Below, piece by piece: positions 1 through 12,200 of a DNA stretch of 64,000 nucleotides. The stretch spans positions 18,406,611-18,470,610 of the forward strand of contig NC_092576.1 in NCBI RefSeq assembly GCF_037975245.1. Direction: 5' to 3'. The position numbers and the translations under genes were made by a program. The stretch is from Apostichopus japonicus (taxonomy: Eukaryota; Echinodermata; Holothuroidea; Aspidochirotida; Stichopodidae). Below the pieces are notes generated by a model. That model saw only the letters and a list, made by a program, of their open reading frames with translations. It had not been told where the DNA came from and did no database searches. The first letter of the stretch is position 1. Every line of letters begins with the position of its first letter.

Positions 1-452
1 GGATGGAGGTTGTCTTCAAAATTAGTAGACAGCATATTGTAACGTCACTTCCTTGTCGGGTGGGACAATCACCAAAGCTGGTGTTGGCGAAAGAGAGTCG
101 ACACAATAGATAGTCAAGTGCCAATGAAAATGAGGTACCGATTATTCAAACATCCTTATTTTGCAATGGTCTAACATATTTTGCTTACAATAAACGGCTC
201 TTATCCTTATCTTTGCATTAACCAGAACGTTAACTGTTAAAGCAATAACGCAATAACGCATTACCCCAAACGCGTCTTAACGCGGCGTCCAACGCAGAGT
301 ACAATGCTGCTTATAACGGAGTGACTGGACTATATAAAATAAAACTATTTTGTCCCAACGTGTGTCTACAGTTACGCTATGAAACTGATTCATATTTTGT
401 GCACTCGAAGATAATATGCCTACCACTGCCATGTTTCTCATTATATACGTAG
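1..452. other. Intron sequence upstream of the first visible exon of gene 1
   Basis: No exon is recognised here. The stretch ends in a pyrimidine-rich tract and an AG at 451-452, which is the acceptor of the next exon. The remaining N-terminal exons of gene 1 (extracellular part, membrane segment, start of the kinase-like domain) are expected before the window starts, by comparison with gene 2. Confidence 0.5.
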
Positions 453-3400
453 ATGCTGCAAGGACAAACGATATTGTCATATTTCGTCAATTGGCGAAAC
501 AAAGACAGTCATTGGTTAGTCATCCAAATATTGTTGACCAAATTGCAGTTGAAGTTTCGGACTGTGAGTATGTATACCTTTCATTCTTCTAAGTACAAAT
601 CAGCCGTAAACAGTTTTGTTTACTTGATTCGGAGGCTAAGCAAACAGTATATCTACTTTTGTTGATATATTTAGTTTCATATTACAAAGCTTGAATATCC
701 TTACCACTGAAATAATATTTATTACTTTAGTTAATATCATCGGAGTTCTTTTCCGGTAATGGGTCTGTGGAAATGAATATCTATAATTTGTAATAACGTT
801 TCCTGTCATTTTTTTTTTAAACTAGTTCCTTACTACATTTATCAAGAGTATTTGGACGGAGGAAATTTAAGACATTTTATGTTGAGAAACTTTGAGCAAT
901 CCAATAAAGATCATATAGAGAACCAATCTACCTCAACTGCTACGATACCAACGGATGGCAAAAACTTACATTTGATACAGTTTGCTTTAGAAGTGGCGTG
1001 TGGAATGGCATATCTTGCTTACAATAATGTGAGTAAAAATAATACAAGACTCGCCCTCATAAATAAAGTCGTAAAGGGAGTTTGTTCTGCTCCCTGACTC
1101 AACTGGCGGACGCGTAATCACGGATCTTAAGAGCTTACGGGAAGTAGTCACCTGAGACTAGTAATTGAATATAACATCATTTGTTTAATGATATCTAAAC
1201 TGCGGTTTTCAGTTTTGACTGTCAACCGCACTTTTTCATACTCTTATTATTGGCTAGTGCGTGTTAAGCATCGAAACCTTTTTATTCAGATTGTTTTTAG
1301 ATCTATCGTTTTCGATAGCATTTACAGGAAATATATATTAAGGGAATTTCTCAATTGGTGTCGATTTATATACAACAATTGGCCTTTAATTTATGATTTC
1401 ATTGACCTAGATGTGGCTAGATGTTAAGCTTTTAGACGTCTTGTTGTTGTCATATTAAAATCATGAACATATAAACGTGCAGATCCGTCACGATTGCTGT
1501 TGACTCCATTTTTATTATTATAAACAATTGATACTATATCATTATTCTATTTCACCGAGTTTAATCTCCATTCAGTATCGTCACCCTGGTCTTTGTCTAA
1601 AGAAGGTTCTGTTAACAAACGTGATGACATGTAAGTTATATGACTTCTGGCCAGACGATTTATCCGGAGAAAGACTCCGGACAATCCTTGACAAGGTGAG
1701 ACAAACCATGAGAAATATGATATGTTAAAAAGTTCCTTCACGCTTAAACCATATGAAGCAAGTGCATTTCAGTAATGATCAATTGAATAAAAAAAAATGG
1801 AACACAGTGTTAAAAACAAATATGACAAAGTAGTATAATTTTCTTAAGAAGATTTGTAAAACGACATTAGCACTTGTTTTACTTGCAAATGTTGGGAACT
1901 CCTTTTTTTTACTGGGAAGTGCTGAATAATATGTAAAAAGCCTGTCTTTTGGTCATACGGCATAGAGATACTTCACGTTCGACAATATGTAGTTTAAATT
2001 GTATTCAAACTTGATCTGAATAATTAATCTTCGTCAGCTATATGTTCACACTGTGAGTTGCGCATGCTTTTCAAGTGAAACTTAATATGTGGTATTCTTC
2101 CAAAGGTTTCCTGAATTTAGAAAAATTGTAACAGTGTAGGTGGCCCTGTGTAGATTTCTTACCGATATCTTGATGAACAATTAATCTTTATTGTTTCAGC
2201 CGGATCCGCCTACTGCGTGGCTTCCAACTGAGACCATCTTTTTGCGGCAGTATTCTGGAGAATCTGATGTATGGTCTTATGCTGTCCTTCTTTGGGAATT
2301 ATTTTCTTTTGGTATGTCACATGTTTGTTATCCTACGAGTACATGTTTTATGATTCCTAGATAAGCTTGATTTCTTACAGTTCTTGTGAAACGAATGATG
2401 GATATTCTCAACAGATTAAAATCAGTATCAATAAATCAATCATATAGCAAAGACAATCAGTCATAAATCACAAGCATGCATATGTCTGCCAGGAATAAAG
2501 TCACATTTAAGCACGATTTAAGAGACAGTCAGAGGAACGTTTCAGTACGATAAATATCTAAACTGTTGATTGCAAACTTTTACTTTGAATTAGGTAGTAC
2601 TCCATACGCAGGTCTCAACGCAGACGAACTTGAACAAGAAATAAGGCATGGAAGAACACTACCACAACCAAATAATTGCCCAGGAGGAGTGTAAGTGAAA
2701 ATGTGTATTTAAAAGTTTCTTTTTAAGTATGATACATATGATGCTGTCTGCGAAAGATTAAGACATCCGGTGGAATGTATCGACTCATATAACATTGTCG
2801 GTAAACACTTGGATTATTACGTTGCTTTATAACAGTTCTATCTACTGTGTTTTTATGTTTGTAGTTATGGCATGATGCTATCTTCCTGGGATACTGTGGT
2901 TACAAACCGGCCGCCGTTTTCCCAATTACAGGAGAAAATTCAGACCATGCTAAATGCCTTGAGTCAGGTATTGCCATGTTTTATTTTTTTTTTTTAAATA
3001 AATGTTACGGTTCTAATTGTTTTGTTCTTATTATGAAGAGTACTGTTCTTTGGAAGAGTATGAAGAATATATAAATGAAACCAGTAACGATACCATATTG
3101 AGATTAAAGTTAATTAATAATATAACTATTCATCCTTGGTTATGATCTTGTTTTATATTAGTTGTTTCTAACCGAGCTAATAGTTCTAAATTCTGCTTTT
3201 ATAAAATTGTGTATACATCATAAGAAACATTAAGCTATTATGTCACTGATTTACCAGGAAGTCCAATAATGGTAACTCATAATCTCATTCCAACAAACGT
3301 TTCACTGCTACTGTTCACTCGATACTCATAGCTGGTACAGTTACTTCTGTTCATGTCCTGTAACACATGATACACGTGTTATGAACGCAAAGTAGTGTTT

Positions 3401-4441
3401 ATTATACAACACCTAATTATATTCCGGCCATTTGATAGTCAAACGCTCGTCGATTGCATGCAAAATCCGCTCTATTGCACTCTATGAAATAGAACCATGT
3501 GCTATACTTTTTTGATAGCACTTTTTCAATGGTAACAGAGCAGGGTTATCTGTCTGTTCAAAACAATCTGTTGCATGAGTGCGTTTTACATCCAATTATA
3601 TCCAAAATTTCGTCGAAAGATGTAATTTGTTCCATTCAACTCGGCTGCACCTCGTTGAATGGAACATTCCATCTTTCAACTCATGAAATATTTGCACTAT
3701 TGCACTCATAACCATTTATTATTTGTGTACTGACGCACGGATGTGGGACATGAACAGTAGTTGATATACTAACCATTTAGTTCGAGTTCATTAATACGCG
3801 ATTCTATACTCAAGTCGTATCTAGTCCTTCTATGCTATAAGTAGGCCTATGGATATACCCGGACATGGCCTTCCTTCGTTCTCGACATGCTGAATTGTCG
3901 TACTTAAAATACATGTGTGAACTGGAGTCAAGAGGTACCCTACCTACTTTACTTTATCTCGTAGGCATTCTCATCTTTAATGACTCCTCGTCTTGTCGTG
4001 CAGTGTTTTGTCTTACATGGGAACAAGCTACCAGCTTTGTAGTTGTTACAGTGCCACCTGTAGCACATGCTACCGGGTTACAAACACAAAGTAGAAATTA
4101 CTGTTAAACGGTTGTGGGACATGAACAGTGGTTGCTGTACCAGCTATGAGTATCGGCTGTATGGTCGTAATAGAAATATATAGAATATCCTTCTTAAACA
4201 CTGCTTAATTTCTTAAGGAAAAAATAGAAGGTCAAACCCTTCCAACTTTTGAAAACTCTTGGCAAATTGAATGTGCTATATATGTTAGGGCATACTATAA
4301 TTTAACCTTACTTTTTTATTATTTTTGTGTATGTTACGTCAGGTTATTTGTCCGTTAAAGGGAGAAGAAATGAGCAATGAACCAAAATACTTTCCCCTGG
4401 ACGGATGTGCCGAAGAAAATGACTACACGGAATCATGCTAG
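453..4441 (+). CDS. Receptor tyrosine-kinase-like pseudokinase, gene 1 (5' partial, seven exons)
   Basis: Seven exons join in frame: 453-563, 826-1028, 1576-1695, 2200-2311, 2594-2690, 2865-2967 and 4343-4441 (stop TAG). They encode about 280 residues from the alpha-C region to the C-terminus of a tyrosine-kinase-like domain. Landmarks are SHPNIV (alpha C to beta 4), YIYQEYLDGGNL (beta 5 and hinge), YRHPGLCLKKVLL at the catalytic loop, KLYDFW at the DFG position, SDVWSYAVLLWELFSFG (helix F) and NRPPFSQL (the RP.F block). The HRD aspartate is replaced (HPG), DFG reads DFW and APE reads PTE, so catalysis is unlikely. All introns are GT/AG. Exon phases match gene 2 exon for exon. The tail carries KYFPLDG and NDYTES. 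The open frame across seven exons argues against a dead pseudogene. The ligand and partners cannot be told from sequence. Confidence 0.82.
1576..1695 (+). CDS. Gene 1 exon with degenerate catalytic loop and DFG site
   Basis: This phase 0 to phase 0 exon of 40 codons is bounded by a TTCAG acceptor and a GTGAGA donor. It starts YRHPGLCLKKVLLT where active tyrosine kinases have HRDLAARN. The catalytic Asp is Gly and the catalytic-loop Asn is Lys. KLYDFW keeps the metal-binding Asp but has Trp for the DFG Gly. The same exon of gene 2 (26507-26626) has the same length and the same HPGL start. Confidence 0.85.
3320..4150. mobile_element. Non-autonomous element with inverted ends in the last intron of gene 1
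   Basis: Block 3320-3366 (contains GATACTCATAGCTGGTACAG) recurs inverted at 4104-4150 (CTGTACCAGCTATGAGTATC). A third partial copy lies at about 3738-3770 in the orientation of the right end (GTGGGACATGAACAGTAGTT). A 12-bp perfect inverted repeat, GTTCCATTCAAC with a 13-base loop, lies inside at 3629-3665. No transposase frame is present. The family is not recognised, and the outer borders and target duplication were not resolved. Confidence 0.5.
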
Positions 4442-4749
4442 AAAAGATGTGTTATACAGATGAAAATATGAACTAGTACTCAAAATAACTCAAAGCCATA
4501 CTAGTTTTCGGCAAAGTTATTGTGTGCAAAATATGGATCTGTATCTTAAGTTTATGATGCAAATATTAGTCTTAATGGTTCCTTCAAATTTCAGCCTTGA
4601 CGGAAATTACAAATATTTCGTCAATGTTGCGTTGAATTGTATGTTTTACACCTGATGATGTATCGCAACATTATCAATTGTTTAAAGAATTACTTACAAC
4701 TTAACATTTCAAACTCTAGTGACACTGTCATATAACGTTTGAAGAATGG

Positions 4750-4755
4750 AATAAA
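4750..4755 (+). terminator. Polyadenylation signal of gene 1
   Basis: AATAAA lies about 310 bases after the stop codon of gene 1 and is followed by AT-rich sequence. Its position fits a short 3' UTR. No transcript end can be seen directly. Confidence 0.5.
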
Positions 4756-6730
4756 AGACTCTAGACATTTGTCCCAGAGTCAAGTTTTTAAACACATTCT
4801 TAAAATGTTGTGTCAGTCAAGAAAGATATGGTTATCACATTTTTTGGCATAGATATATTTGAAATATATATATAAATGGCGTAACGTAAATAACCCTTAT
4901 GCTTAATTTTAATATTTTCCAAATTTTAAGAAAAAAAGGTATATATCATAATACACTGGGGTATCGAATAACACTATCTAAATGATATTGAGTTAATCAT
5001 AATACACTTTATTTTTGTTATTTATTTGGATGAAGACATTTGCTGATATCTACTTTCTTCGCTTTGAGGGGAGTTAGTAAACTTAAAAAAATGACAGCCG
5101 ACAAAGAGTGTCTTGTAACGGTATTTTTGCGGTTCTTACTTCAATAGTATCAAACCTGATTAATGTCGAGAAATGTTACATATGGTCATGCTTGTGCTTG
5201 CAACAAACATACTTGATAGAATATCTCAGTTTAAGTAGAGCTTATATGACTATGTATGGCCATAGGATAGAATCTTTATTAATTATTTTAATTATTATAA
5301 TTGCGAATTCTGACGAATCTGAAATGATGAATTAAAAGCCAATTTTTCCTGAATCTTCTCTTGACTGTCTCTAAATGTGATTTATGTTAATGGCGAGTAT
5401 TATCATGAATATGTATGCTAAACTGACGGATTCACAGTATCCATAACAGTACAGCGGTAATGCACAAGGAAGTACGTATTGATACATTGTAACCATTTTA
5501 CGCTCACGAATACTTTACTCCGAACACTTGTTGATTAGGCTTCACCGATTGTTCTAACAGAGGGTTTCTCTTTCATTTTCTATATATTAATATAGTTTTT
5601 ATCATGGATAGCCCCTATCTGTCAAACAAGGAAGTAGATGGTGAAATCGCAGTCAATGTATAGCTGAGTATATATGAGATAATGAGACCTTGTTACTGAA
5701 AAAAACAAATGAGAGTATCTCTTTATCATTACATATCAGTTCTATCTTGAAGGGCCCGAAATTGACAAACTCAGCTGAACAATATAAGTGACAACCTAGA
5801 TCATTCAATGAACATCGTCACCGTCTAGGTTTGTTAAGAAGGGACAGCTTCGCTATTGCTAATTACCTCATAATCAAATAATGACAAACAGAGTGGGGAT
5901 GTATTCAACAGAATACTTTCATGATACAAAAGACGGCACCTGTCTATAATGTGCATTAATGTGACTCATAAGACAATATATGACGTGTTCCATAAATAAA
6001 ACTGTCGTAGCAGCTTCAGTTAAATCCATGTTTCATCAATTAATAGTAAAACGTTGAATGATTAATTCCAATAAAGCGTTAAGAAACTCGAATATCTCTC
6101 CACATGAGCTACACAACGAAGTCTTTGTGAGTAAACTGCAGTTCTAGTTTCATCAGTAGGCCGACAGCTAGTTAGGCTCGCTAGACTCCTGTACTGTAGT
6201 GTGTAGTGTACCTAATACTTCATATAGCCTATCCATTAACTTGAAATATATAGGACGCGGGAGGAAACAAAGCCATAGGCTCTTGCATTTCTTAATGCAA
6301 TGAGAGTTTTAGCCACATTGTCAAATGTTTAATTTTTGGTAAGTGTTTTGATAGCGTTTGTATAGTATCGGGGATGGATTGGGAACTGTCAACTTTGTGA
6401 TATGAGTTGGGCGTTTACTTAGTTTGCACTTAAATTGAACCTCATTGTAAAAGTAAATGCATGTTACTTTCAGACAATGCTAGTCGTTTTCAACAAACCG
6501 TCGTCAAGGCAACACCGAATATCTGTATCTCAGTTTCCAGATATATCGTTGGCATGCAGCTTAATTCAGTAATGAAATAACCTCTTCATTATTAGAAATA
6601 TCATCATATTGCATAATATGATAACATAATAAGGTATAGGAGATAACACGTACAACTTGGATGGGTACTGAGAATACATTGATGCCATAATCAAACTTGT
6701 TGAAATTGAATGGACTTGTAAAATAGCAAT
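4756..6730. other. Intergenic, nothing recognised
   Basis: AT-rich sequence between gene 1 and gene 2. The open frames are short and show no familiar motif. Confidence 0.5.
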
Positions 6731-6731
6731 T

Positions 6732-6750
6732 CACACACACACACACACAC
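6732..6750. repeat. (CA)n microsatellite
   Basis: An uninterrupted run of CA dinucleotides. Confidence 0.9.
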
Positions 6751-6817
6751 CAAGGAGCATGATACATGGCTTTCAGTCAATTACAAACTTTGCTTCTTTT
6801 TTTAGTATCTTTCAAAC

Positions 6818-6945
6818 CTGCGTAAAAGTAAGTTGGCCTGACGTTTCGATCCTAGCAGGATTTTCTTCAAAGGCTAAAAGACAAGTAACAGTAGCAGAAG
6901 GGACAAAACACCCACAAAATACAGACAGGTTAATGAGCATCTTTC
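6818..6945 (-). repeat. Dispersed repeat, copy 1 (inverted), with hairpin motif
   Basis: The reverse complement matches about 125 bases of 22150-22275, including the core GGATCGAAACGTCAGGCC and the preceding hairpin GATCC-loop-GGATC (one stem pair is broken here). Another copy of the family lies at 7770-7965 in the + orientation. Confidence 0.7.
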
Positions 6946-7069
6946 AAACCTGATAACAAAAGGTTTAAAGTAATTGTTCCTCATTATTAACGTAGTTCTT
7001 TGTTCTTTATTTAGTCGTAACAAATACGACTCAGTTTAAACACATCTGATCTATTCACTATTTTTGTGT

Positions 7070-7395
7070 TTTACTTTCGATACATAGTTTTCAATTGTGG
7101 TGGATTTCAGATACAATATGCTGGTTTCAAGTGTGAAGCGTTTTCTTGAATTAAAACATCTCTCGTCCAGCAGCTGCTTTAACAAACAAAAAACTACTGT
7201 CAAGGGACATTTACAATAAGTTAATACATCTGTTGTACTATAATGTTGTACTTTCGGTACATAGATTTGAACTCTTGTGAATTTCAAATACAATACACTG
7301 GTTTCAAGTGTAAAACGTTTTCGTGAATTAAAACATCCTTTATGCTGCTTTGACAAACAAAAAACCACTCTCATGGGACATTTCCAAAACGTCAA
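7070..7395. repeat. Tandem duplication, unit about 175 bp, two copies
   Basis: The segment with CTGGTTTCAAGTGTGAAGCG, a TTAAAACATC block, an ACAAACAAAAAACTACT block and GGGACATTT is repeated with small differences about 175 bases later (CTGGTTTCAAGTGTAAAACG, ACAAACAAAAAACCACT, GGGACATTT). The apparent 114-residue reverse frame is a translation of this duplication. Confidence 0.75.
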
Positions 7396-7769
7396 TAATA
7401 TGTGAAACCATCTGCATCGGGTCGTTTAGTTGAAAGTTATAGATATAACAAAGACTGTGGTTTGATAAAGGGGAAACGAGATAAGTGTTACCATATCTTG
7501 ATAGCATGCCCATTGAGATCATCCCAAGATGGTAACATTCATTTTATCTTGTCGTGTACATTGCAGAGTAACTTGCTTTATCACACGCATTACCTAATTA
7601 CCATTAATGAAACAATGGATTCACATACTTCCTAAAATTTCACTAGAAGAAGCTTGAGTCCTCTTTCATGGAGCCTTTGAATAATTAGATACTTTTCTGT
7701 CTCTGTCTTTATCTAATTTACTCCCTACCTTCTTCCCTTAATCCTCTCTTTCTCCCTGCACAGTTTATC

Positions 7770-7965
7770 TCCTACTTCTCCTCTTGCCCTAGTTGGTTCT
7801 TTCTTTTCTCCACCCCATGCCTACTAATCCTCTTACATCTTGCTCTTGTGTGTTCACCCTGCTCTTTTACCTGTCTTTATTCTGGGCTTTTTTTTTTCCC
7901 CTGTGCTACTTGTCATTCGGCCTCAGAAAAAATGTCAGGCCCACTTACTTTAACACAATTAAAGA
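7770..7965 (+). repeat. Dispersed repeat, copy 2
   Basis: Matches 22045-22245 over the pyrimidine-rich part (CTCTTGCCCTAGTTGGTTTC-like start, CTACTAATCC, TGTGTTCACC) through CTACTTGTCATT and GTCAGGCC. The hairpin segment present in the other two copies is mostly lost here. The pyrimidine-rich strand and lack of coding sequence fit a short non-autonomous element. Confidence 0.65.
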
Positions 7966-8789
7966 TGAAAAGCAGAATTATTGATGTGAAACACTCCATT
8001 TTTCCTTTTCCCCGGAACTGTGGCAAATCAACATTAGCATTATTCCTATGTCGCTGTGTTAAGAGTTAAGAACAGAGATTTCTCATGTAATATAACATGA
8101 TCATTGTATTATCCTGACGCATTGTCTCCAATAGAGTATCAGGTGGATAGGTACAAGTGAGAGCAATGTGACTTGTATTATACAGAGTCGTCTGATATTA
8201 CCAAAACAAGGTAAATATTGTTGCCAAAATAGTGCACGGTGCTCTTGATACCGTTAGATGCTAGAACATTCACCTACGATGAAACTTCGTCTTAAATGGT
8301 ATACAATGAAATGCTGACCTTCTCTATTACCTGCAAAAGATTTGGGTAATTTGCTTAATTTGTTGGTAATGCCGGACTTTGCAACGCCACATTTCTAGTA
8401 ATACGAATCGTCATAATAACGCATTCTTGTTTAGAAAACGTGTATGTCTTAGATGATGTGGCTAGCTTATCCTAGTGGGAGCTGTCATATTTTTGCTTCG
8501 TTAAATTCAAGGTATTTAAAGCAAAGCAATATGTGTCGCACCCATGGAACAAGTAATGGTATAGATATAAAACCATAAATAAGGCTTTAACATATTCTTG
8601 AACATTTCTATCTTGTTCAATTTGCTACACCCGTTAAAGTAAAACGAGGGCGCTAAAGCTATTTGTTTTCCTTAAGTTGGAATAGGGTTACCCACTGTAA
8701 TTACCCACTGTAATTATTAACCGTAGGGTTCAATTCAATTGCGTCACAGTATGTTAATACAAGGATCTGAACAGACGGAGGTATAACAC
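7966..8789. other. Intergenic, nothing recognised
   Basis: AT-rich sequence upstream of gene 2 without recognisable coding or repeat structure, apart from a small local repeat (TTACCCACTGTAATTA) near 8690-8715. Confidence 0.45.
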
Positions 8790-8796
8790 TATAAAG
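8790..8796 (+). promoter_or_regulatory. Possible TATA box of gene 2
   Basis: TATAAAG lies 90 bases before the proposed ATG at 8886. The start has an A at position -3 (ACAACC before ATG), a good metazoan context. With initiation about 30 bases downstream the 5' UTR would be near 65 bases. TATA-like strings are common in AT-rich DNA, so this is weak. Confidence 0.25.
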
Positions 8797-8885
8797 CTGT
8801 TAGCGCATATTTTTACTCTTAATAGACGAATAGAATTTTTTTTAAAGTATTATACATAAATCATAGATAAATCAGAGCTACAACC

Positions 8886-9219
8886 ATGTATACATACGAG
8901 ATAGTTTTCGTCGTTGCCTGCACCATGCTTCTAACCGTTTTACCAACTATGGCGTATAGCAGTGGCTGTTCCAAGTATGTTAAACTTAACTATGCTATCC
9001 AAATAAACTGTGCAGGAGAAAGATCATCGCGTGATTATTGGAGGTTTAATGGTACAAATTTATTTGCCAATGGAAACCTACTCAGTGACGTTATCAGCAA
9101 TGTTTCTGTTAACGAGAATTATACTCTTCTCATCTCGAGTTTTTCTTTGGATCACATTGGTTGGTATGAGTGTATTCGAAATGGTACATCAAGGGAAAAC
9201 CAAAGCATCTGTATAACAG
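8886..9219 (+). CDS. Gene 2 exon 1: signal peptide and Ig domain
   Basis: Residues 1-111. Residues 6-23 form a hydrophobic signal peptide. The Ig fold is shown by Cys42 (INCAG), Trp52 (YWRFNG) and the DHIGWYEC block ending at Cys96, the canonical D-x-G-x-Y-x-C. Cys28 and Cys109 could make a second disulphide. There are five N-glycosylation sequons (N55, N72, N78, N99, N105), which fits an exposed extracellular domain. The exon ends in phase 1 at a GTTTGT donor and is followed by a 10-kb intron. Confidence 0.82.
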
Positions 9220-12200
9220 GTTTGTGCAACTTATCTGATATAGCACGTTCTCCTTAATAACCTAAACCTTACTGTTCAACAGAATAATGGCCTAAGCATG
9301 TTCCATGTTGTAAACGAAGTCCACCACCCCCCCCCCTCGCCCCCAAGAAAAATAACAAGAAGTAATGTGATAGAATATTAGCATCATAAGCTAGTATATT
9401 TAGGTTATAACGTTATTTGTTATTCTTATATGCAAAGTATAGGCCAGAGTTGCTGAGTATTGTAGGGATATATCATTATCATGCTGTCGCTTTATTATCT
9501 TTGGACTCGATGAAACCGGATAATAAAAGTACAAAATGTTTTTTTCCTGGTAAAATATCATTGGTGAAAAGCAGTAGTACTTGACTATGTGGTTGGCGTC
9601 ACGGTGTCGTGCTGGCAGGATATAACATGTTAATATAGTGACTATAGCGACATTGGTAACATGGACGTTATATGGTAAGAAGGTGGCCCATAAACAATGT
9701 GGCAACGTTGCATGGTGACATAGTGACATTGCATACATAATGATACGGTGACATATTGACATGACGTTGTGTTATGTTTTTGTAAATATTATTCCAAATA
9801 AATTGCGGATATGATGATTCATTTTGGCATACAATTTGTCACTTTAGCTCGAATTAGTTACACAGTGCCAACTAGCACAATCGCGAACTTAAATGATTCA
9901 CAAAATAATTCGATGTACAAATGTGACTTATTCCATTCGTATGTGATGAACCTTTTGGGTTCTTACTATAGAGGTATTCGTTCCACGTCTCTCTATGTGA
10001 TGAACATCTATGTTTTTTTATAGAGGTATCAGATCCACATCTCTCTATGTTATGAACTTCTAGGGTTCTTATTATAGAGGTATTCTTTACACGGCTCTCT
10101 ATGTGATGAACCTCTAGGTTTCTTTTTATAGAGGTATCCGTTCCTCGTCTCTCTGATTTCCAGGATTACGTTCTTTATATCTGGACTTTTTTTATCATTA
10201 TGTGCCACAATTGATTGTTGGGTATGTTGAATTAAACATATCGGGAATGACTTACATTGTTGAGCCATACAACTGTGGATATTCATTCACAATAATATTT
10301 CACCAGTAGGGTTTGATGAAACCCGCACGTATTGTCTAACCAACCTTTGGTTGATACCAACTCGGACATCTATTATTTACAATAAGATTGTGATTAATTC
10401 CGACATTCCCAACATTTCTTCACCTAGAAATCCTCGATATATAATGTTAGTGAAATATGAAATGCAAACTGGATATGTTTTGAAACATTCAACTTTAACT
10501 TCAACATATGACATGAAACTTCACTGGTCTAGTTAATAAAGTAAACTTTTGGGAGTTTAGCATTGAATTATATTAAGTATTGGATTACATTACGAAACTT
10601 TTAGCAAAATCACCTCCAATCTGATTTTAGTGCTTATTTAAGTATATACTACTAACCGAATCTTCCCAGGTATAGCAAAAATCAATGAGATCTGAACTGG
10701 TGCCCTATACCTAGGATGGTCGTTACCGTTGGTATAACGGTTTAAGCCAATGTAGGATTTCACGCTATATGAGGCTGTACAACCTTTAATTACCGCAAAC
10801 GCACAACGCTAGTGTTAACATGCTTTCGTTGCAATTGTTATGTAGATCTTAATTTTTTTTTTTTTTAAAGCATGTATTTGACTTTCAATCACGAATGCAC
10901 TGTACCACGATTTTATTGACATTGTTCAAGAAATATTGGAAACCCTTCAATCTATATCATTAAATAGTATATGATAATGTCAGTGTAGTCTCTCTTTCAC
11001 TTTCTACCTATTATTAAGTTGGTAATCATTAAAAACCTGTACCCTGGTGATGCGATGATTAACACTTGACCAATTACAAATAATGCGACAAGGGTTTAAC
11101 AAGAACTTAAAGAGGTGGTTTCGTCCTATCAAGTTAATGTTAATACCAGCTAGAGCAAATACACGTTTTGTAACACTAAAGGTATGTTATTATGGGTACC
11201 AAACTGACAATTTACGTGGTTGACATTCACAATCACGTGAAATTGTGAAAGATTGCATCCACGATTTCACGATTCTTTGAACTCCTTTGAAAACCAAAAA
11301 AAAGCACAACTTAGATTGTGAGACAAAGACTAAATATACCTGCCATGTTCTTCATCACATTAAAGTATAACAAAGTAGTTGTTGCTTCATCATGTAAGCA
11401 TGAACACGTGTCATATACTGCCTTGGCTAACAGCTGTCAAACTATTATATAACAGCACACTATTTTCCACTTTGAGACACTGAAGTTTTAACTGGACCAA
11501 CAAATCAATAACATTACTTTCCTCAATATTCCAATAGTTCCATGTTTTGTTTTTATATTGTTATCAGCTTTACTCTAGTAGGTAATGGTGGATATGTATT
11601 AAATATAATGATCAAATTATTTTTGAGTGTAGGAAATGAAACAATACTGATATTTCATTAATGTTTAATTGACTTGACTCTGTAGCATTACAGTATACGA
11701 TTCAAGATTATACTTACAGCAATAAAATTTATTTTACAAAACAGGAACAGCATGGTAATTTTCCTAAGAATGAGAAAAACATTAAACGGTAAGCTTCTTT
11801 TAATACACATTTGTGTATAGGGAGCAGTTAATGTATGATTGATCTTGCGTTTTCTTAGTTTTCATTTTATCTCAGCCATTGATCTAATTGATACTAGTAA
11901 ACTTTACACACATGGCCCTTAAGAAGTGAATATAGAAAACATAAATTAACAAACGAAAAAGTTCCCGATCGTTTTGCCGAACTGCAGTAACCATAGTCTC
12001 TATTTATATTTATCACGGCAAAATATTCCGGTAAACTGCTATATTATTGATGGATTTAGTACATTCGGCAAACCTCATTTAAGTACAAAGTAAAGAACAA
12101 ACTATAAGAAGGTTGATATATTGTAGACAATTGTAAACAATAATATATTTCCCTGTTGTAAGTTCCTATGATCCTTTGATTTCGTATTTGAATAACGGTG

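Noticed and set aside
9811-10023. Possible second Ig exon with YKCDLFHS
   Set aside because: There is a single cysteine, no tryptophan or D-x-G-x-Y-x-C block, and the frame runs into the 57-bp tandem repeat.
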